From: Ricinus communis
Taxonomy: Eukaryota > Streptophyta > Magnoliopsida > Malpighiales > Euphorbiaceae
DNA length: 64,000 nt
Direction: 5' to 3'
Assembly: GCF_019578655.1 (NCBI RefSeq)
Contig: NC_063260.1
Span: 19,464,723-19,528,722, forward strand
Shown: positions 36,289-48,503 of the stretch, piece after piece
How positions within the stretch are numbered: position 1 is the stretch's first letter
How the letters are laid out: every line of letters starts with the position of its first letter
The notes under the pieces: generated by a model
What the model saw: only the letters and a program-made list of their open reading frames with translations
Told to the model about the DNA's origin: nothing
Database searches by the model: none
Program-made: the position numbers and the translations under genes

Positions 36289-37502
36289 CTATCGGCTCAT
36301 GCCTCCTTCAACCGTCGGTGCCACTGAAGCCATTTCCAAGCTACGGTTCTTCTTTTCCACATTGCCATGCCATCCTAATAACAGACCCCAAAAAGAAAAG
36401 AAAAAAAAAAAAAGCAACCATTAATCAAAATTTTCTTATAACAGAACTATCAATAAAAAAAGAGCTATCGAGAACTTTTTACCTATAGACAAGTCATATC
36501 CCCGGCCTTTGAGCTCGCGGTATTCTTGGCACAAGGCACAGTACTCGCAGAAGCAATGAACCAAACAATCCCCACAAGGGCTTTCCTTTAAAGAGTATTG
36601 CTGCCTCATTTTTGCGCGATAAAAGCACGAGTAGCAACAAGCACATCCATTCACACATGCAATTAGCGTGTAAAGTGCTCCATTAACACCGCAAGCTGCA
36701 CCATCACATGTCACCATTAATTTAATCCCACTTAAATGTGATTTGGGCTTTACTTTTTTATTAACTAATATTAAGAATTGTAGCTCATTATTGATAAAAA
36801 GAAAAAAAAGAAAACATCTTTATTTTTCTTTTGTTCGTCCATGATAATCTCGATGTAATTTATCCATATACCAATTGGCAAGAACTGCTCATCAAAGAGG
36901 TTAGCAATATCTTTGAAATGACCAAATTTCGCTCATTACAAGTTAAAATTAAAGTTGATCTTTTGATATGGTTAAGTTAATACAACCATTATAAAACTAC
37001 TATCATAAGCTAATGTATGAAGCTAGTTATAATGAACTTATAGTTAATTAGGTCCAGAAATTACCCGAGGAACCCTTGTCAACAATCTCAGCAATTTGTC
37101 CAAAAGTAACACAAGGGCACCAAAATGTCATACAGCCTGTCAAACCCACCAACAACAAATAAATTAGACAATGATAAGCCACCAATAATTCATACTTTAA
37201 GAAGTAGCGCGTGAAGAAACGCTCCACCGTATAATTCTTCTTCTTCTTGTTCTTTTCTTTTTTCTTAACAAAAACTTACAGTTGCGAGGATCGGAGAAGC
37301 AGTCACATAAGCCTGAGGACCAAGGGTCCTTATTCTTGGATTCAAGATAGGAAGTAGAATTGTCAGTAGTGGTGTAATATTGATCTGATGAGCTCACCGG
37401 AATCCCTGTTGTGGTGCTGTCTTGACTAAACAAAGGCGGTGATGGTGGTGGTGGGGGGCTGCCGGAGAATTTCTCATAAGAAGATGGGTTTGTTGAGTAC
37501 AT
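36289..37502 (-). CDS. PLAC8 family protein, PLANT CADMIUM RESISTANCE-like (paralogue A)
   Basis: PCR/CNR proteins are small Cys-rich plasma-membrane proteins; characterised members affect cadmium, zinc or calcium handling or organ size. Four exons, all phase 1: 37502-37280, 37136-37065, 36695-36483, 36374-36289, giving 197 residues. The N-terminus is Pro/Ser-rich, including a PPPPPSPP stretch, then [14 protein letters not shown]. The family motif CCxxxxCPC is intact ([19 protein letters not shown]), followed by a hydrophobic Cys-rich segment ([20 protein letters not shown]) and the [20 protein letters not shown] block. The C-terminus is WHGNVEKKN...GGMSR. It is the first and most separate of four paralogues read on the minus strand. 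Substrate cannot be told from sequence. Confidence 0.93.
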
Positions 37503-39689
37503 GATTCTTGATTTGATTAAACAAACAAAAGAAAACAATGAAAGAGGATTGCTACTAAAGAAAAGTTGAGAAAAACACTTTGGGGTTGATCTTTTCTATT
37601 TGGAGTTGAAGTATTTAATAGAGAGAGAGAGAGAGAGAGTCAATAGACTTAGAGACAGTCAACGCGGGATAATAAAATGGAGATAAGCTTTTCTGCTTAC
37701 TGAGTTTTCATTTTTGCTTATAGTGGCAACTTGAAACAAGCTACAAAGAAGTAGATAGGAAACTACCGTGACGACATCATGTTTAAAAGTCAATAATACC
37801 CTTTTTCTTTACAAAAATCATTCTCAAATTGACTGCTACTCAATTTTCCTCGAAATTGGATTTTCTTTTTTTCCTTTTAATGGTCTAAAAGATTTGTTTT
37901 TTCTGTTAATGGTACATTTACTTCTAAGGTTGAATTTGATCCTCCGAACTTTGCAGACAGGCTTTAACTCGTCCCTTTCTTAGCTCTTAAACTTATTCCG
38001 ATAAGTGCACTTAAGTTTATTAAATGCATAAAAGGAATCGCTAAATTGAGTTCGAGCAATAAATTAAGAAATTTACTTAAATCTAAATAATAATTTGAGG
38101 AACTAAAGTATATTTAGATTAAAATTAGAATACTAAATGTCAATTTTTAATTTATCACAAAGTCTATTAAATCTATCAGGCCACTCCTAATAGGAGCTTC
38201 TTTCTACTACCATCAACACCTTCGAACAAATAATCACTAGCATTATTACTGGAGGAAAATAATGTAGATAATTAATTTACCATCCAATACTATCCACATT
38301 GCTAATTTATTAGCCTCCACACTATATTTTCATCCATCAACTTAAAAGATAATAAATATATATACTCACAAACATATTAATTTATCACTATAGAAGAAAT
38401 AAACGCAATCCAAGAAATTAAAGTTATTGCGACCGACCATTGACACCAAAATCACATTACCGTCAATTTTTTTCATTTCTTTAACTAACTAATTAAAAAT
38501 CTAAAATATATAAATAAATAAATGGTTACAAAACTAAAAAAAGTTAAGCGGAACCGTAATACAAAGTACGTCAAATTGAATTCTATTTTTTTTAAAATCA
38601 ATTAAATGATCCAAATCTAGATTTTAATTTTAATATTTTATTAATTGTTAGTTTCAGGAAAGTGATTTTTTTAAAAGAAAAATAGATACAATTTTAGAAA
38701 TCTAAAAAAAAAATAATTAACAAAAATTGCTAAATAGTCTAAAGTCTAGAAAATGTGTTGACGTTCAAGGCAAAAAAGTTTACTGCTTAGTAAAAGAGGT
38801 CACGCGAATTTTTTTAAAATTTATCTAAAACAGTTTTGCAAGTGAAAAGTGGGATTAGGAAATACTACCAACCGAACCGAACCAGACTAATCCTAACTAG
38901 ACTGCAGTTTTTTGGCCACGACAATTCCATTTGACCCAAAATGGTCAAGAAACATCAAATCTTTAATAATAATGGAGATGAAATTGCATTTTCCGAGACT
39001 CAGTAGAAAATTTGTTGATGAATATTTTCTAATTCTTAATCAAAACTTCCTTGTGTTTATATAATATAAAGATTTTATGTCTCCTTAACATAACTTACAT
39101 CATGATTGTCTCTATTTTAGCTCAAAGCGCTAATTAAAATTTTATTATTTAAAATAAATTAGATTTCTTAAAATAAGTATTGACTATTCATTTATTTATA
39201 TGAAATACTTTAATTATATGATATTAAAAACTTAAAGGATACAGTATAGAAGAAATAATAAAATTGCAAGCATGGAATATTGACTCGGTCATGGTGCAAT
39301 GTAAGACTATAATATACATTAAGATTAAATTTATGAACAAATCAATTAGATAGAAATGCTTAAAATAAAACAGTGGACAAGATTAACACGTATCTATATT
39401 AATAGATGATGATATTATTAAATACGTTCATTCGCAAATTGATATTATAATTGACTTTATTAAAATAAAATAAAAAAAAATTACAGAAAACTGTCCCCTC
39501 TTGTCGTACTACCAGATGTCGCACACCCCACCTGATATAATTAATCAGAACCCATCGAGCTACTAATTGAATGAATGAAAACGTCAAACTCCACAAGAAC
39601 GATATGATTTATTTTTTAATTTATTTTTATAGCTTGAGATCTCTTTTTGATTGATCGGACCGGAAACAACCTGAAACACCATTTTCATT
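37503..39689. other. Spacer between PLAC8 paralogues A and B
   Basis: Contains the paralogue A promoter (a 19-bp GA microsatellite at 37621-37639, with a TATTAAATA-like element beside it on the minus strand). AT-rich DNA with no supportable gene follows, to the 3' UTR of paralogue B. Confidence 0.45.
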
Positions 39690-40564
39690 CTACCGAGTCA
39701 TGGTTCCTTGAAACACCGGTGCGGTCGGAGCTGCCATTGCCCCTCCACCATTCTGTCTCTCCATATTTCCATGCCACCCTAAAACATTTTAATTTTCAGA
39801 ACAACTTAACAGTACCAACCGTATAAGATATGAAACGATATAAAGAGTGTCCAAAAATTAGCAGAGAATATTTATACCAATAGACATATCAAATCCACGG
39901 CTTTGAAGCTCCCTGTACTCTTGACAGAGCGCACAAGCCTCGCAACAGCAATGAACCAAACAATCATTGCAAGGACTCTCGGGTAACATGTACTGCTGCC
40001 TCAGTTTAGATCGATACAAGCATGAATATATGCACCCACATCCAGTAAACCATGCTAGTATCCCATAAATTGCCCCACTAGTTGCACAAGCTGACACAAT
40101 TAATGATTTCAATAGTTGTTAGTTAGTCATCGTGAAACCAAAATTAATACACTGTTATTATTTGTCGACTCTATAAAAGCGAAGAGGAATGCCAGTTTTT
40201 TTATGCATACATGTTGTTCCTTTGTCTGCAATTTCAGCAATCTGTCCGAATGTGATACATGGGCACCAGCATGTTATGCAACCTGCAATGACATCCACCC
40301 AAGGGATTAATCTTAATAACTAGAAAACACGCACAGATAGATCATTATAAAGAAATACTTACAATTCTTGACGTCAGAGCAACAGCCGCATAGGCCCGAC
40401 GACCATGCTCCTCCATGTCCATGCTGGTGAGAGAGGGGATACTGAGGATTCTCACTGTAATACTGGTTTGCTTGCTTTAACGGAACACCGGTAGCCGGGG
40501 CTGCAGGCTGATAGAAAGGTGCCGATGCGTTTGTGTTGGACTTTTCTGGGTTGGGTGGATACAT
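39690..40564 (-). CDS. PLAC8 family protein, PLANT CADMIUM RESISTANCE-like (paralogue B)
   Basis: Four exons, phase 1 throughout: 40564-40363, 40282-40211, 40090-39878, 39778-39690, giving 191 residues. Exons 2 and 3 are 72 and 213 nt, the same sizes as in paralogues A and C. The N-terminus starts [14 protein letters not shown] and runs to [18 protein letters not shown]; paralogue C shares this pattern closely, so B and C look like the most recent duplicates. The motif [18 protein letters not shown] is intact. The second hydrophobic segment is [20 protein letters not shown], then [20 protein letters not shown], and the C-terminus ends [17 protein letters not shown]. Likely a plasma-membrane protein involved in metal or calcium homeostasis, by family inference. 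Confidence 0.94.
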
Positions 40565-40701
40565 GATGACGATATAATATTGGCTTTATTTAGATTGGAT
40601 TGATCAGAGAAGGAGACTAAGACGCAGCAAAGGTATTAGTAGAAGAAGAAAATTGACGGAGGGATATATGAAATGAAAATATGATTTTAGAATGGGTCTC
40701 A

Positions 40702-40709
40702 ATTTATAG
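40702..40709 (-). promoter_or_regulatory. Candidate TATA box, PLAC8 paralogue B
   Basis: TATAAATT on the minus strand, about 140 bp upstream of the ATG at 40564. Confidence 0.45.
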
Positions 40710-42693
40710 AAAATGTGTCCAAGAGTGATGATACGAAGATGCCATGACTCAGTCCACACATAAGATGTTTTTATAACTTCATTGATTTCTATCCAAGACG
40801 CGGAAAAGACAAATTATTTATGCGGCATTTCACATTTCTTGTAAATTTCATGACAATGCGTCTAAGGTAGACTAGCTATCATAAGACTGCTCAAGTTGCT
40901 GCTATTTCTGTGAGCCTAATGTCCTAACCACCATATCAATGGGCTCATATCTTGTAGATATCCATTTGCGGCATCTCATACGCATTGGTAATAATAGTTT
41001 TAAATAAAGTTAAATTTGGTCACTCATTTTGTTACTGATATTCAATTTAGTCTTCTTTCTAAATTTCTGAACTTTTTATTTCATATTTTTGTATGTTTAA
41101 CTTAAATTATCTATATATTTTTTTTAAATCAAAGATTAAAAATCACTTATTCTTGGAAATAAAAATTAATTAATAAAATCACTCACTCTTGAAAATAAAA
41201 ATTAATTAATAATATTATAATAATAATATTTAAAAGCTATTTTATAATTTTAGTACAATTAATATAATTAGCTATTACTATCATTATTCATGCCGAAAGC
41301 GCTTACTTTCACCGCCCTCGGCACTACTACCACTGTAACTGTCTCATTCACCGTCATTATTAAAAAAATAATAAAAATATTGAAAAATAGTAACATTTAT
41401 CTTTTTGTATTATAGCTAAATATCAATATATATTTTTTAATTTAAATAATTTAATTTGATATAAGAAATTAATGTTTTTTATTGTTATTGTATCCATTCT
41501 CTTTTTATATTCATCTTATCATTTTTGTAAAAGAAGGGTTGTTTTGAGCTAAGTATAAAAAAATTTAGGCTAAAATGACTAAATTGAACCCGAACGATAA
41601 AGTCAGTAGCGAGACTTTATTCCTACTAGTTTCGTCATATTGATACAATATTTTTATTAGTTAATATTTCTAATTAATAAGTCGAGTATGAAAATTTATA
41701 GATTAATATTCTTGCATATTCAACGGAATATAATAAATCATTAATTTGAAATAGAATAGTTGAGATTTTATTAAAAATATGAATTTAAAATTTAAAAAAT
41801 AAATAATTTATTGAATAGCAAATCTCAACCATTTTGAATCAATGGTCAAGATTATAAATGGATATTATAATAAATTTTTAATTTTAATATTAATAATATA
41901 TCGAGAGGTGTGATGCATTATGCTGTACAGTAGGATGGGTTGTTAGTGATTTGCTGCCTCGCTACATTAATAATAATATTTCAGTTTACTTTGAGTCTGA
42001 AATATTAGGGAGAATGGTGCATTTTCACCTTTAATATTTAGACCAAAGAGCGGATTAGTTCTTAAAGAATTTTTAAGCACAAATAAGCCATAAAATTTTA
42101 TAAAATCAGTAATTCAAGCCCTCTTATTTAACTGAAAAAACAAATGGAATAAATTTGCATTATTTATCACTGAAGTGGCTAATAAAGTTGCCATTATACT
42201 GACATTAACAGTATTTTATCAATAATTTAATTAATTTTTCTTAAATGTCATATTTTTATTAATTAAAAGAAACCAAAATTAAAAGAAAGAAAAAAAAGAA
42301 AAGGAAACTCGTGTTCAATGTTTTCACTGAATCTCTAAAATCTATTTCCCTTCTCTTCTTCATTAAACTCTTAAGTATTCAAATCTTTAAAGAGCCATTT
42401 TCCTTCTCTTTTTCCTCCAAAATCTTAGGTCGGCATTGATGCTCTGTGACGGTGTTGATGTTCATCATTGCTTAGCTCGTCCTCGTTGTCATTGAAGTAA
42501 CAACTCACACAACAACAACAATCATCACAGTTGGTATGAGGACTAACTAGGCAGATTGATAGTTACCTTGAGTGAAACAGGAGAAGATGAGAGACTATTA
42601 TAAGTGAAGCTTAATGGAGTGACAATAATTATCAGGAGGTTTAGCTTTTACAGTGACAATATTTTTTATTATGATAGGAAGACTTCTATCGGG
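40710..42693. other. AT-rich spacer between PLAC8 B and the Copia element
   Basis: No gene is supported. A more GC-balanced patch with repeated CAACAACAACAATCATCACA sits just before the Copia insertion (42420-42690). Confidence 0.5.
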
Positions 42694-42698
42694 GAAGG

Positions 42699-42930
42699 TG
42701 TTAAGGATATACCAGATCCATCAATAGCTACCAAGTCAACTAACAGCTAGTCATATATTTGTTAGTCTGTTATTATCTTTTGTAAATATAATCTTCAAGT
42801 AGCTGTCATATATTTTCTGTAATTATTCTGTTGTAACGAACTCATCTCCTCCTTGTAAAGGATATACTAGATCCATCAACAGCAATGCAGTGGACTAATA
42901 ATAATTTCCTAGAAATCTATTAATGCTTTA
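42699..42930 (+). repeat. 5' LTR of the Copia element (232 bp)
   Basis: Starts TGTTAAGGATATACC and ends TTAATGCTTTA. By eye it differs from the 3' LTR at about nine positions. A near-duplicate 20-bp phrase (GGATATACCAGATCCATCAA and GGATATACTAGATCCATCAA) occurs near both ends of each LTR. Confidence 0.95.
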
Positions 42931-42942
42931 TGGTATCAGAGC
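42931..42942 (+). other. Primer-binding site (initiator tRNA-Met)
   Basis: TGGTATCAGAGC immediately follows the 5' LTR. This is the usual plant Copia primer site complementary to the 3' end of initiator tRNA-Met. Confidence 0.93.
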
Positions 42943-42983
42943 AAATTAAGAAGCTAATCAAAACTCTCTAAACTGATCCATCT

Positions 42984-43829
42984 ATGGCCTCTCCAGTTCA
43001 AGACACTCAAATTATATCTTTCAATGCACCTTCACATCTTCCCACTAAATTATCCCAATCCAATTTTTCTGTTTGGAGAACCCAACTTCACTCAGCTCTT
43101 ATAGGCTATGATTTACTCGGCTATATTGATGGCACCAATCCCAAACCTAGAACAACAATTCCTGACCCAAAAGACAGTACCAAAGCCATACAAAACCCAG
43201 AATTTACACTCTGGTATAGACAAGATCAACTGATTCTAAATGTCATTTTAGGAAGCTATGCAGCAGACATACAATCTCACATCTCTTCTGTTACCTCCTC
43301 CAAAGAAGCATGGGATTGTCTTTGTGTTCTATTTGCCAACAAATCTCGCACTCGCATTATGTCTCTCAAAGAAAAACTTCACAACAACCCACGAGGCACT
43401 CGCTCAATCACAGAGTATATGCAGGATTTTCGAGCCACTATTGATGCTTTTGCCATAGCTGATAAACCCATTGATGAAGAAGACTTAATCATACATGTTC
43501 TTGCCGGGGTCAGACCAGATTTTGCTCTTATTGCTGTTGTAGCCCGCTTGCGTGATAATCCAATCACCTTTGATGAATTGTTTGATAAGTTGGAGGCTTT
43601 TGAACGAGAAAACAAACCTAAAACACTCACAGATCCATCCATCACCCTAGCAACAGCTAATCATGTAACTCGTCACTCATATCAAAATCATCCATGGAAC
43701 TCTCGCTCCAACAAAACTCCAACCAAAACTCCAATCGCCACACATGGAACACCAACTATAGAAACCAAAACTCATCCACCTCCAACAGCCACTCTAATTG
43801 GAATTCACCTCGTTCAAACAAGTCTCTAA
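42984..43829 (+). pseudogene. Copia gag (truncated before the zinc knuckle)
   Basis: An open frame of 281 codons, starting MASPVQDTQIISFNAPSHLP. It has the Copia gag pattern: KLSQSNFSVWRTQ, LGYIDGT near residue 45, then SITEYMQDF and VLAGVRPDF. The CCHC zinc knuckle that should follow is missing; the last ~50 residues are Thr/Pro/Asn-rich and end in a stop just before integrase sequence begins. Marked pseudogene because no protease or full polyprotein can follow. Confidence 0.9.
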
Positions 43830-43857
43830 ATTCATTGCATTCTTTGCTACTAATATA

Positions 43858-44531
43858 TCCGTTGATGGTTTTCGGTATTATTTAATATTTGTTGATCACT
43901 ATAGCAAAATATCTGGCTTTATTCAATGAAAAAGAAATTTGATGTTGCCATTTTGTTTCCTCAATGCAAATTACTGGTGGAAAATTTTTTTCAACATTCA
44001 ATTATCTCTATTTACACAGATAATGGCGGAGAATATCTTTCTCTCGCACCCATTTTAAACTCTCATGGTGTCTCGCATTTCAAAATGCCTCCATACACAC
44101 CTGAACATAATGGAACATCAGAAAGACGTCATCGTCACATTGTCGAAACAGGTCTAGCTCTTCTTCATACTGCATCCCTTCCTATTTCATACTGGTCATA
44201 TGCTTTTCAAATAGCTGTTTACTTGATCAATCGCCTCCCAACTTCAGTCCTTAAGTTTCAGTCACCCTTTCAAAAGTTAATTCATCACAATCCATCTTAT
44301 TCTCGCCTCAAAATCTTCGGATGTTTATGCTACCCTTGGCTGCGACTTATAATACTTCCAAACTTTAAACACGATCCGCACCATGGTTACTCCATAAGTC
44401 AATCTGCCTACATTTTTTTCGATCCCATTTCCAAAAAGACTTACATCTCTCGTCATATGTTAGATTTATTGAACATATTTTTCCCATGCAGGATAGTAAT
44501 AGCCATCAAAAAGACTCTTTGCCAGCATTAG
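43858..44531 (+). pseudogene. Copia integrase core (partial, frameshifted)
   Basis: Begins abruptly with an integrase segment (DGFRYYLIFVDHYSK). Frameshifts before the longest open part (43926-44531). The second catalytic aspartate is seen in YTDNGGEY and the glutamate region in PEHNGTSERRHRH. The HHCC zinc domain and the first catalytic aspartate are absent through deletion. The frame is lost again near 44480. Confidence 0.9.
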
Positions 44532-44812
44532 AATCTGTGTGTGCAGACATCCCTGTAAGTAATACTTTCTCATCTCTATCTACTTCTCCTCATCTGAATC
44601 CAACTACTATGATTCCTATTCCTACTCCATCATACTCAATGACTCCCATATATAATCCACCTCCAAATCCAACTAATGACATTACTTCATCCTCTTCCAA
44701 CTCAAAAATGACTACCACAACAATAAACTCTTCTCACTCTTCTCCTTAACCACGTCCTTATAATCTTCGGCCTTTACATATTCGCACACAAAACTTAAAA
44801 ATATTTCAATTC
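44486..44812 (+). pseudogene. Copia linker between integrase and reverse transcriptase
   Basis: A Ser/Pro/Thr/Asn-rich stretch in another frame, ending in a stop at 44747-44749. This is the usual low-complexity linker of Copia pol. Frame changes at both ends show decay. Confidence 0.7.
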
Positions 44813-44819
44813 AAAATTT

Positions 44820-46450
44820 GTGAATCACGTCACTTTTCATCCAATTCCTCCCACTCTTGAACCTACGAATTTATCCGAAGCAATGAAAGATGAGAAATGG
44901 CATGCTGCTATGTCAGATGAGTTTGATGCACTTCTACGCAATGGCACTTGGGATCTTGTAACACGAGAAAATCAAAATCTCATTGGCTGCCATTGGATTT
45001 TTCGTATAAAAAGAAATATGGATGGAAGAATTGCTAAGTATAAAGCCCGACTTGTCACCAAGGGATATCATCAACATCCAGGCTTAGATTACTCTGAGAC
45101 ATTTAGCCCCGTGTCCAAACCAACCACAATCCGCTTAATTCTTAGCTTAGCTCTTGCTTATGGATGGAAACTTTGTCAGTTGGATATTAATAATGCCTTT
45201 CTTCAAGGAACTCTTACTGAGGATGTTTATATGGTTCAACCACCTAGTTTCGTTCATTCTTCTCTTCCCAATCACGTTTGTAAGTTAAAGAAAGCTTTGT
45301 AAGGCCTCAAGCAGAGTCCTAGAGCCTGGTACCAAGAGCTCAAGCGTTTTCTTCTTCAGTTTGGTTTCAAAAATTCAGTAGCAGTCTCTTCATTGTTCAT
45401 TTATAATATGGATGGCATTTTTCTCTGTTTTTTGGTCTATGTTGATGATATAGTTCTGACTGGCAACAATGACAAATTTCTCAGATTTTTTGTCTCACAA
45501 CTTGGTTGCAGATTCTCTCTGAAAGTTCTTAGCATATTCCATCAATTTTTGGGTGTTGAGATGATTCACACACCTACTAGTCTTTTCTTGTCTCAACATC
45601 GGCATATTGCTAATCTTCTTGAATCATTCTCAATGGCTGGCGCTAAAAAAGTTACTACTCCCATATGTACCACAACACCTTTGTTATTTAAAGATGGTTC
45701 GGCCTCCATTGATCATACTCCTTACATAAAACTGGTTGGTGGTCTACAGTACCTGTCTCTCACTCGTACAGATGTATCATTTGCCGTCAATCGTCTTTCT
45801 CAGTATATGCATTCACCTACTAAACTACATTGGACAACATTGAAACGAGTTCTTCGTTATTTGAAAAACACTATTTTTCATGGCCTCTTCTTGCATAAAG
45901 GAACTCCTTTGCAATTACGAGCCTTTAGTGACTCAGACTGGGGTGGTAATCGTGATGATGGTCACTCTACTACAGCTTATCTCATTTACCTAGGCTCTAA
46001 TGCTATCTCTTGAAATCCAACCGTCAATAGACTGTTTTACGCTCATCCTCGGAAGCGGAATATAAAGCAATAGCCTACACCACTGCTGATATATTATGGA
46101 TTCAAAATCTTCTTCAAGAGTTGGGAATCAAACTGCCCAAACCTCCTTCCTTGTTTTGTGACAACACAGGTGCTACTTATCTTTGTGCCAATCCGGTCTT
46201 TCATTCACGAATGAAGCATGTTTCACTTGATTATCATTTTGTTCAGGAATGTGTAGCAAATGGCAACCTTAATGTTCATCACACTTCCACAAAAGATCAA
46301 CTTACACATGTCCTCACTAAAGCCTTGAGTCGTCACCAATTTACTGTTCTTCGCTCCAAGATCGGAGTCTCCAATGGAGCCTCAATCTTACGGGGGCGTG
46401 TTAAGGATATACCAGATCCATCAACAGCTACCAAGTCAACTAACAGCTAG
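44820..46450 (+). pseudogene. Copia reverse transcriptase and RNase H (stops and frameshift)
   Basis: RT begins about 44870 (AMKDEKWHAAMSDEFDAL), with YKARLVTKGYHQ and the AFLQGTL block. An in-frame TAA at 45300 breaks a codon that is normally Tyr in KKALYGLKQ. The polymerase motif YVDDIVLTG is intact near 45440. RNase H starts near 45930 (SDSDWGG) and is broken around 46013 by a one-base deletion plus an in-frame TAG. Its second part reads on from about 46058 (SSEAEYKA) through FCDNTGA to [15 protein letters not shown]. Inactive by these lesions. Confidence 0.92.
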
Positions 46451-46630
46451 TCATATATTTGTTAGTCTGTTATTATCTTTTGTAAATATAATATTCAAGT
46501 AGCTGTCATATATTTTCTGTTATTATTCTGTTGTAACGAACTCATCTCCTCCTTGTAAAGGATATACTAGATCCATCAACAATAATGCAGTGGATTAATA
46601 ATAATTTTCTAGAAACATATTAATGCTTTA
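46399..46630 (+). repeat. 3' LTR of the Copia element (232 bp)
   Basis: Same length and ends as the 5' LTR, preceded by a weak purine-rich tract (CGGGGGCG). It ends TTTA rather than the canonical CA, as does the 5' LTR, so the TA end was present when both copies were made. Confidence 0.95.
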
Positions 46631-46635
46631 GAAGG

Positions 46636-47444
46636 CACATCATCATGAGATTACAAAATGGTATACTAGTGAATAGTGATGCAATGCAAGTCTTAAATTT
46701 TTTTTGCAGTTGCAGTGACTATAATTGTTGTTGCAGTCCCTAATGGGCTTCCTTTGGCAGTAACATTGAGTCTTGCATTTGCAATAAGAAATTAATGAAC
46801 GATAGACTACTTTTAGGTATTTGAGAAATTTAATATAAATAACAATGATGATGAGATAAAATTGAGATGTTGGTTCGCTGTTGGTTACTTTGATAGAGAT
46901 AATGAGGTGTGGTAGTGATTTGTGGTGGCAGTTGGTCTTAAAGCCGCACCAAAAGATGGTGCAGAAGCAGTAGTGATAATGAATGGTGGTGGAGTGGGGG
47001 TGGTTATGGCGAATAAGAGAAGTCATGGCTTCTTCATTAAACTCTGAAATATTCACTACATAAGTTTCGTAATAGTTTATTTTTACTTCTTTTTCAGGAA
47101 AAAGAAAACCTTGAGATGATCCATAAGATGTCATCCAATTAGCTAAGAAGAAGGAAAAAAAAAAGAAAACAACCCACAAGAGTAACATATAATGGAATGG
47201 AATGGAATACATCACCAACAATTAAGGATAGTCAACCATTCTCAAATGATTATCTAATGCATCAAAAAGAAGAAAAAAAAAATACAAATACAAATAAATT
47301 TAAAGCATATTTCTTCATCACTGATGGATTATGTCACAGACCATTTGATTCAACTAATCAAAACCTATTAAAATATTGATCAAATAAAAAAGTCACACTC
47401 GGCAAACCAACATGATTTTGATGTCTTAATTAATATGGATCATT
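46636..47444. other. Spacer between the Copia element and PLAC8 paralogue C
   Basis: No gene is supported. A 192-residue minus-strand frame here is His/Tyr/Cys-rich without a domain and is rejected. Confidence 0.5.
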
Positions 47445-48378
47445 CTACCGAGTCATGCCTGCTTGAAACACTGGTGCCATTGCCACTCCACCTTTCTGTC
47501 TCTCAACATTTCCTTGCCATCCTAAAAATTAATTTTAAGAACTTATTTAACATAAACACAATCCTAATCAAAATTAATCCAAAAATATAACTTAATAACT
47601 ATAAATAGAGCAGTACCATAAAGAGTATAGGTAATTAAGTAGTGCAGCAGTGGAGAAGGAAATAAATTTACCAATAGACATATCAAATCCACGGCTTTTA
47701 AGCTCTCTGTACTCTTGACAAAGGGCACAAGCCTCGCAACAGCAATGGACCAAACAATCGTTGCAGGGACTCTCAGGTAACATGTACTGGTGCCTTAGTT
47801 TAGATCGATACATGCACGAGTATATGCATCCACATCCAGTAAAACATGCCAGTATCGCATAAATTGCCCCAGTCGTTGCACAAGCTGAAACCATGTAATT
47901 CAATAATTAACTGAGTGATTATCCTTGAACTTCTTACAGCAACATTCTTTTTTTAATTCTTACATGTTGTTCCTTTTTCTACGATCTCAGCAATCTGTCC
48001 GAAAGTGATACACGGGCACCAAAATGTTATGCAGCCTGCAACAGTACCGCGCAAAAGAGATTACTTTTGATTACATGCATAAAATAAAATTTGCCTGAAG
48101 AATAAATTATTAAAATAGTTACAAAGAAAATAGCTCGAGGCCTGCAAATGCAATTTCTTACTTCAATAAATACACAACGAATTTGAGAGAAACACTTTAC
48201 AATTTTTGACGTCGGAGCCGCAGTCGCAGAGTCCCGAGGACCAAGCTCCTTCATGTCCATGGTGGTGAGAGAGGGGGTACCGAGGATTGTCATTGTAATA
48301 CTGGTTTGCAGAATTAGGCTGCTGAAACACAGGTGCTGATGAGTTTGTGTAGGATGTTTCTTGGGTTGGTGGGTACAT
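47445..48378 (-). CDS. PLAC8 family protein, PLANT CADMIUM RESISTANCE-like (paralogue C)
   Basis: Four exons, phase 1: 48378-48201, 48035-47964, 47884-47672, 47521-47445, giving 179 residues. Exon 2 is 72 nt and exon 3 213 nt, as in A and B. The N-terminus [19 protein letters not shown] and the [18 protein letters not shown] segment closely match paralogue B. The motif [18 protein letters not shown] is intact, followed by [20 protein letters not shown] and [20 protein letters not shown]. The C-terminus is shorter than in B ([13 protein letters not shown]). An upstream in-frame Met at 48465 would add a hydrophobic leader, but the MYPP start is favoured because B begins the same way. Plasma-membrane metal or calcium role by family inference only. 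Confidence 0.93.
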
Positions 48379-48494
48379 GATGAAAAAACTGGTAATACAA
48401 AAACAAAAAAGAATCAAAAGCAAGAGAGATACAGCTGAGAGGAAGAAACTGATCAAATGGATCAATATATGAGTTTTAGCTGTAATGGTTGAAT

Positions 48495-48503
48495 TATATA
48501 TAA
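48495..48503 (-). promoter_or_regulatory. Candidate TATA box, PLAC8 paralogue C
   Basis: TTATATATA on the minus strand, about 115 bp upstream of the ATG at 48378. Confidence 0.5.

Larger units (their letters stand above)
42699..46630 (+). mobile_element. Ty1/Copia LTR retrotransposon, 3.93 kb, internally deleted and decayed
   Basis: Full-length by its ends: two 232-bp LTRs, a target duplication GAAGG (42694-42698 and 46631-46635), and a primer site directly after the 5' LTR. The order gag - integrase - reverse transcriptase - RNase H is that of Ty1/Copia. The short LTRs and motif style (YSKxIWLYSMKKK, NGTSERRHRH) suggest the Ale/Retrofit lineage, as inference. It has lost the zinc knuckle, protease and N-terminal integrase by deletion near 43830 and carries several stops and frameshifts, so it cannot encode its own movement. 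It sits between PLAC8 paralogues B and C, in the opposite orientation to both. Confidence 0.95.

Noticed and set aside
46643..47221. 192-codon minus-strand frame next to the Copia element
   Set aside because: His/Tyr/Ser-rich low-complexity with no domain; nothing matches the adjacent gene families.
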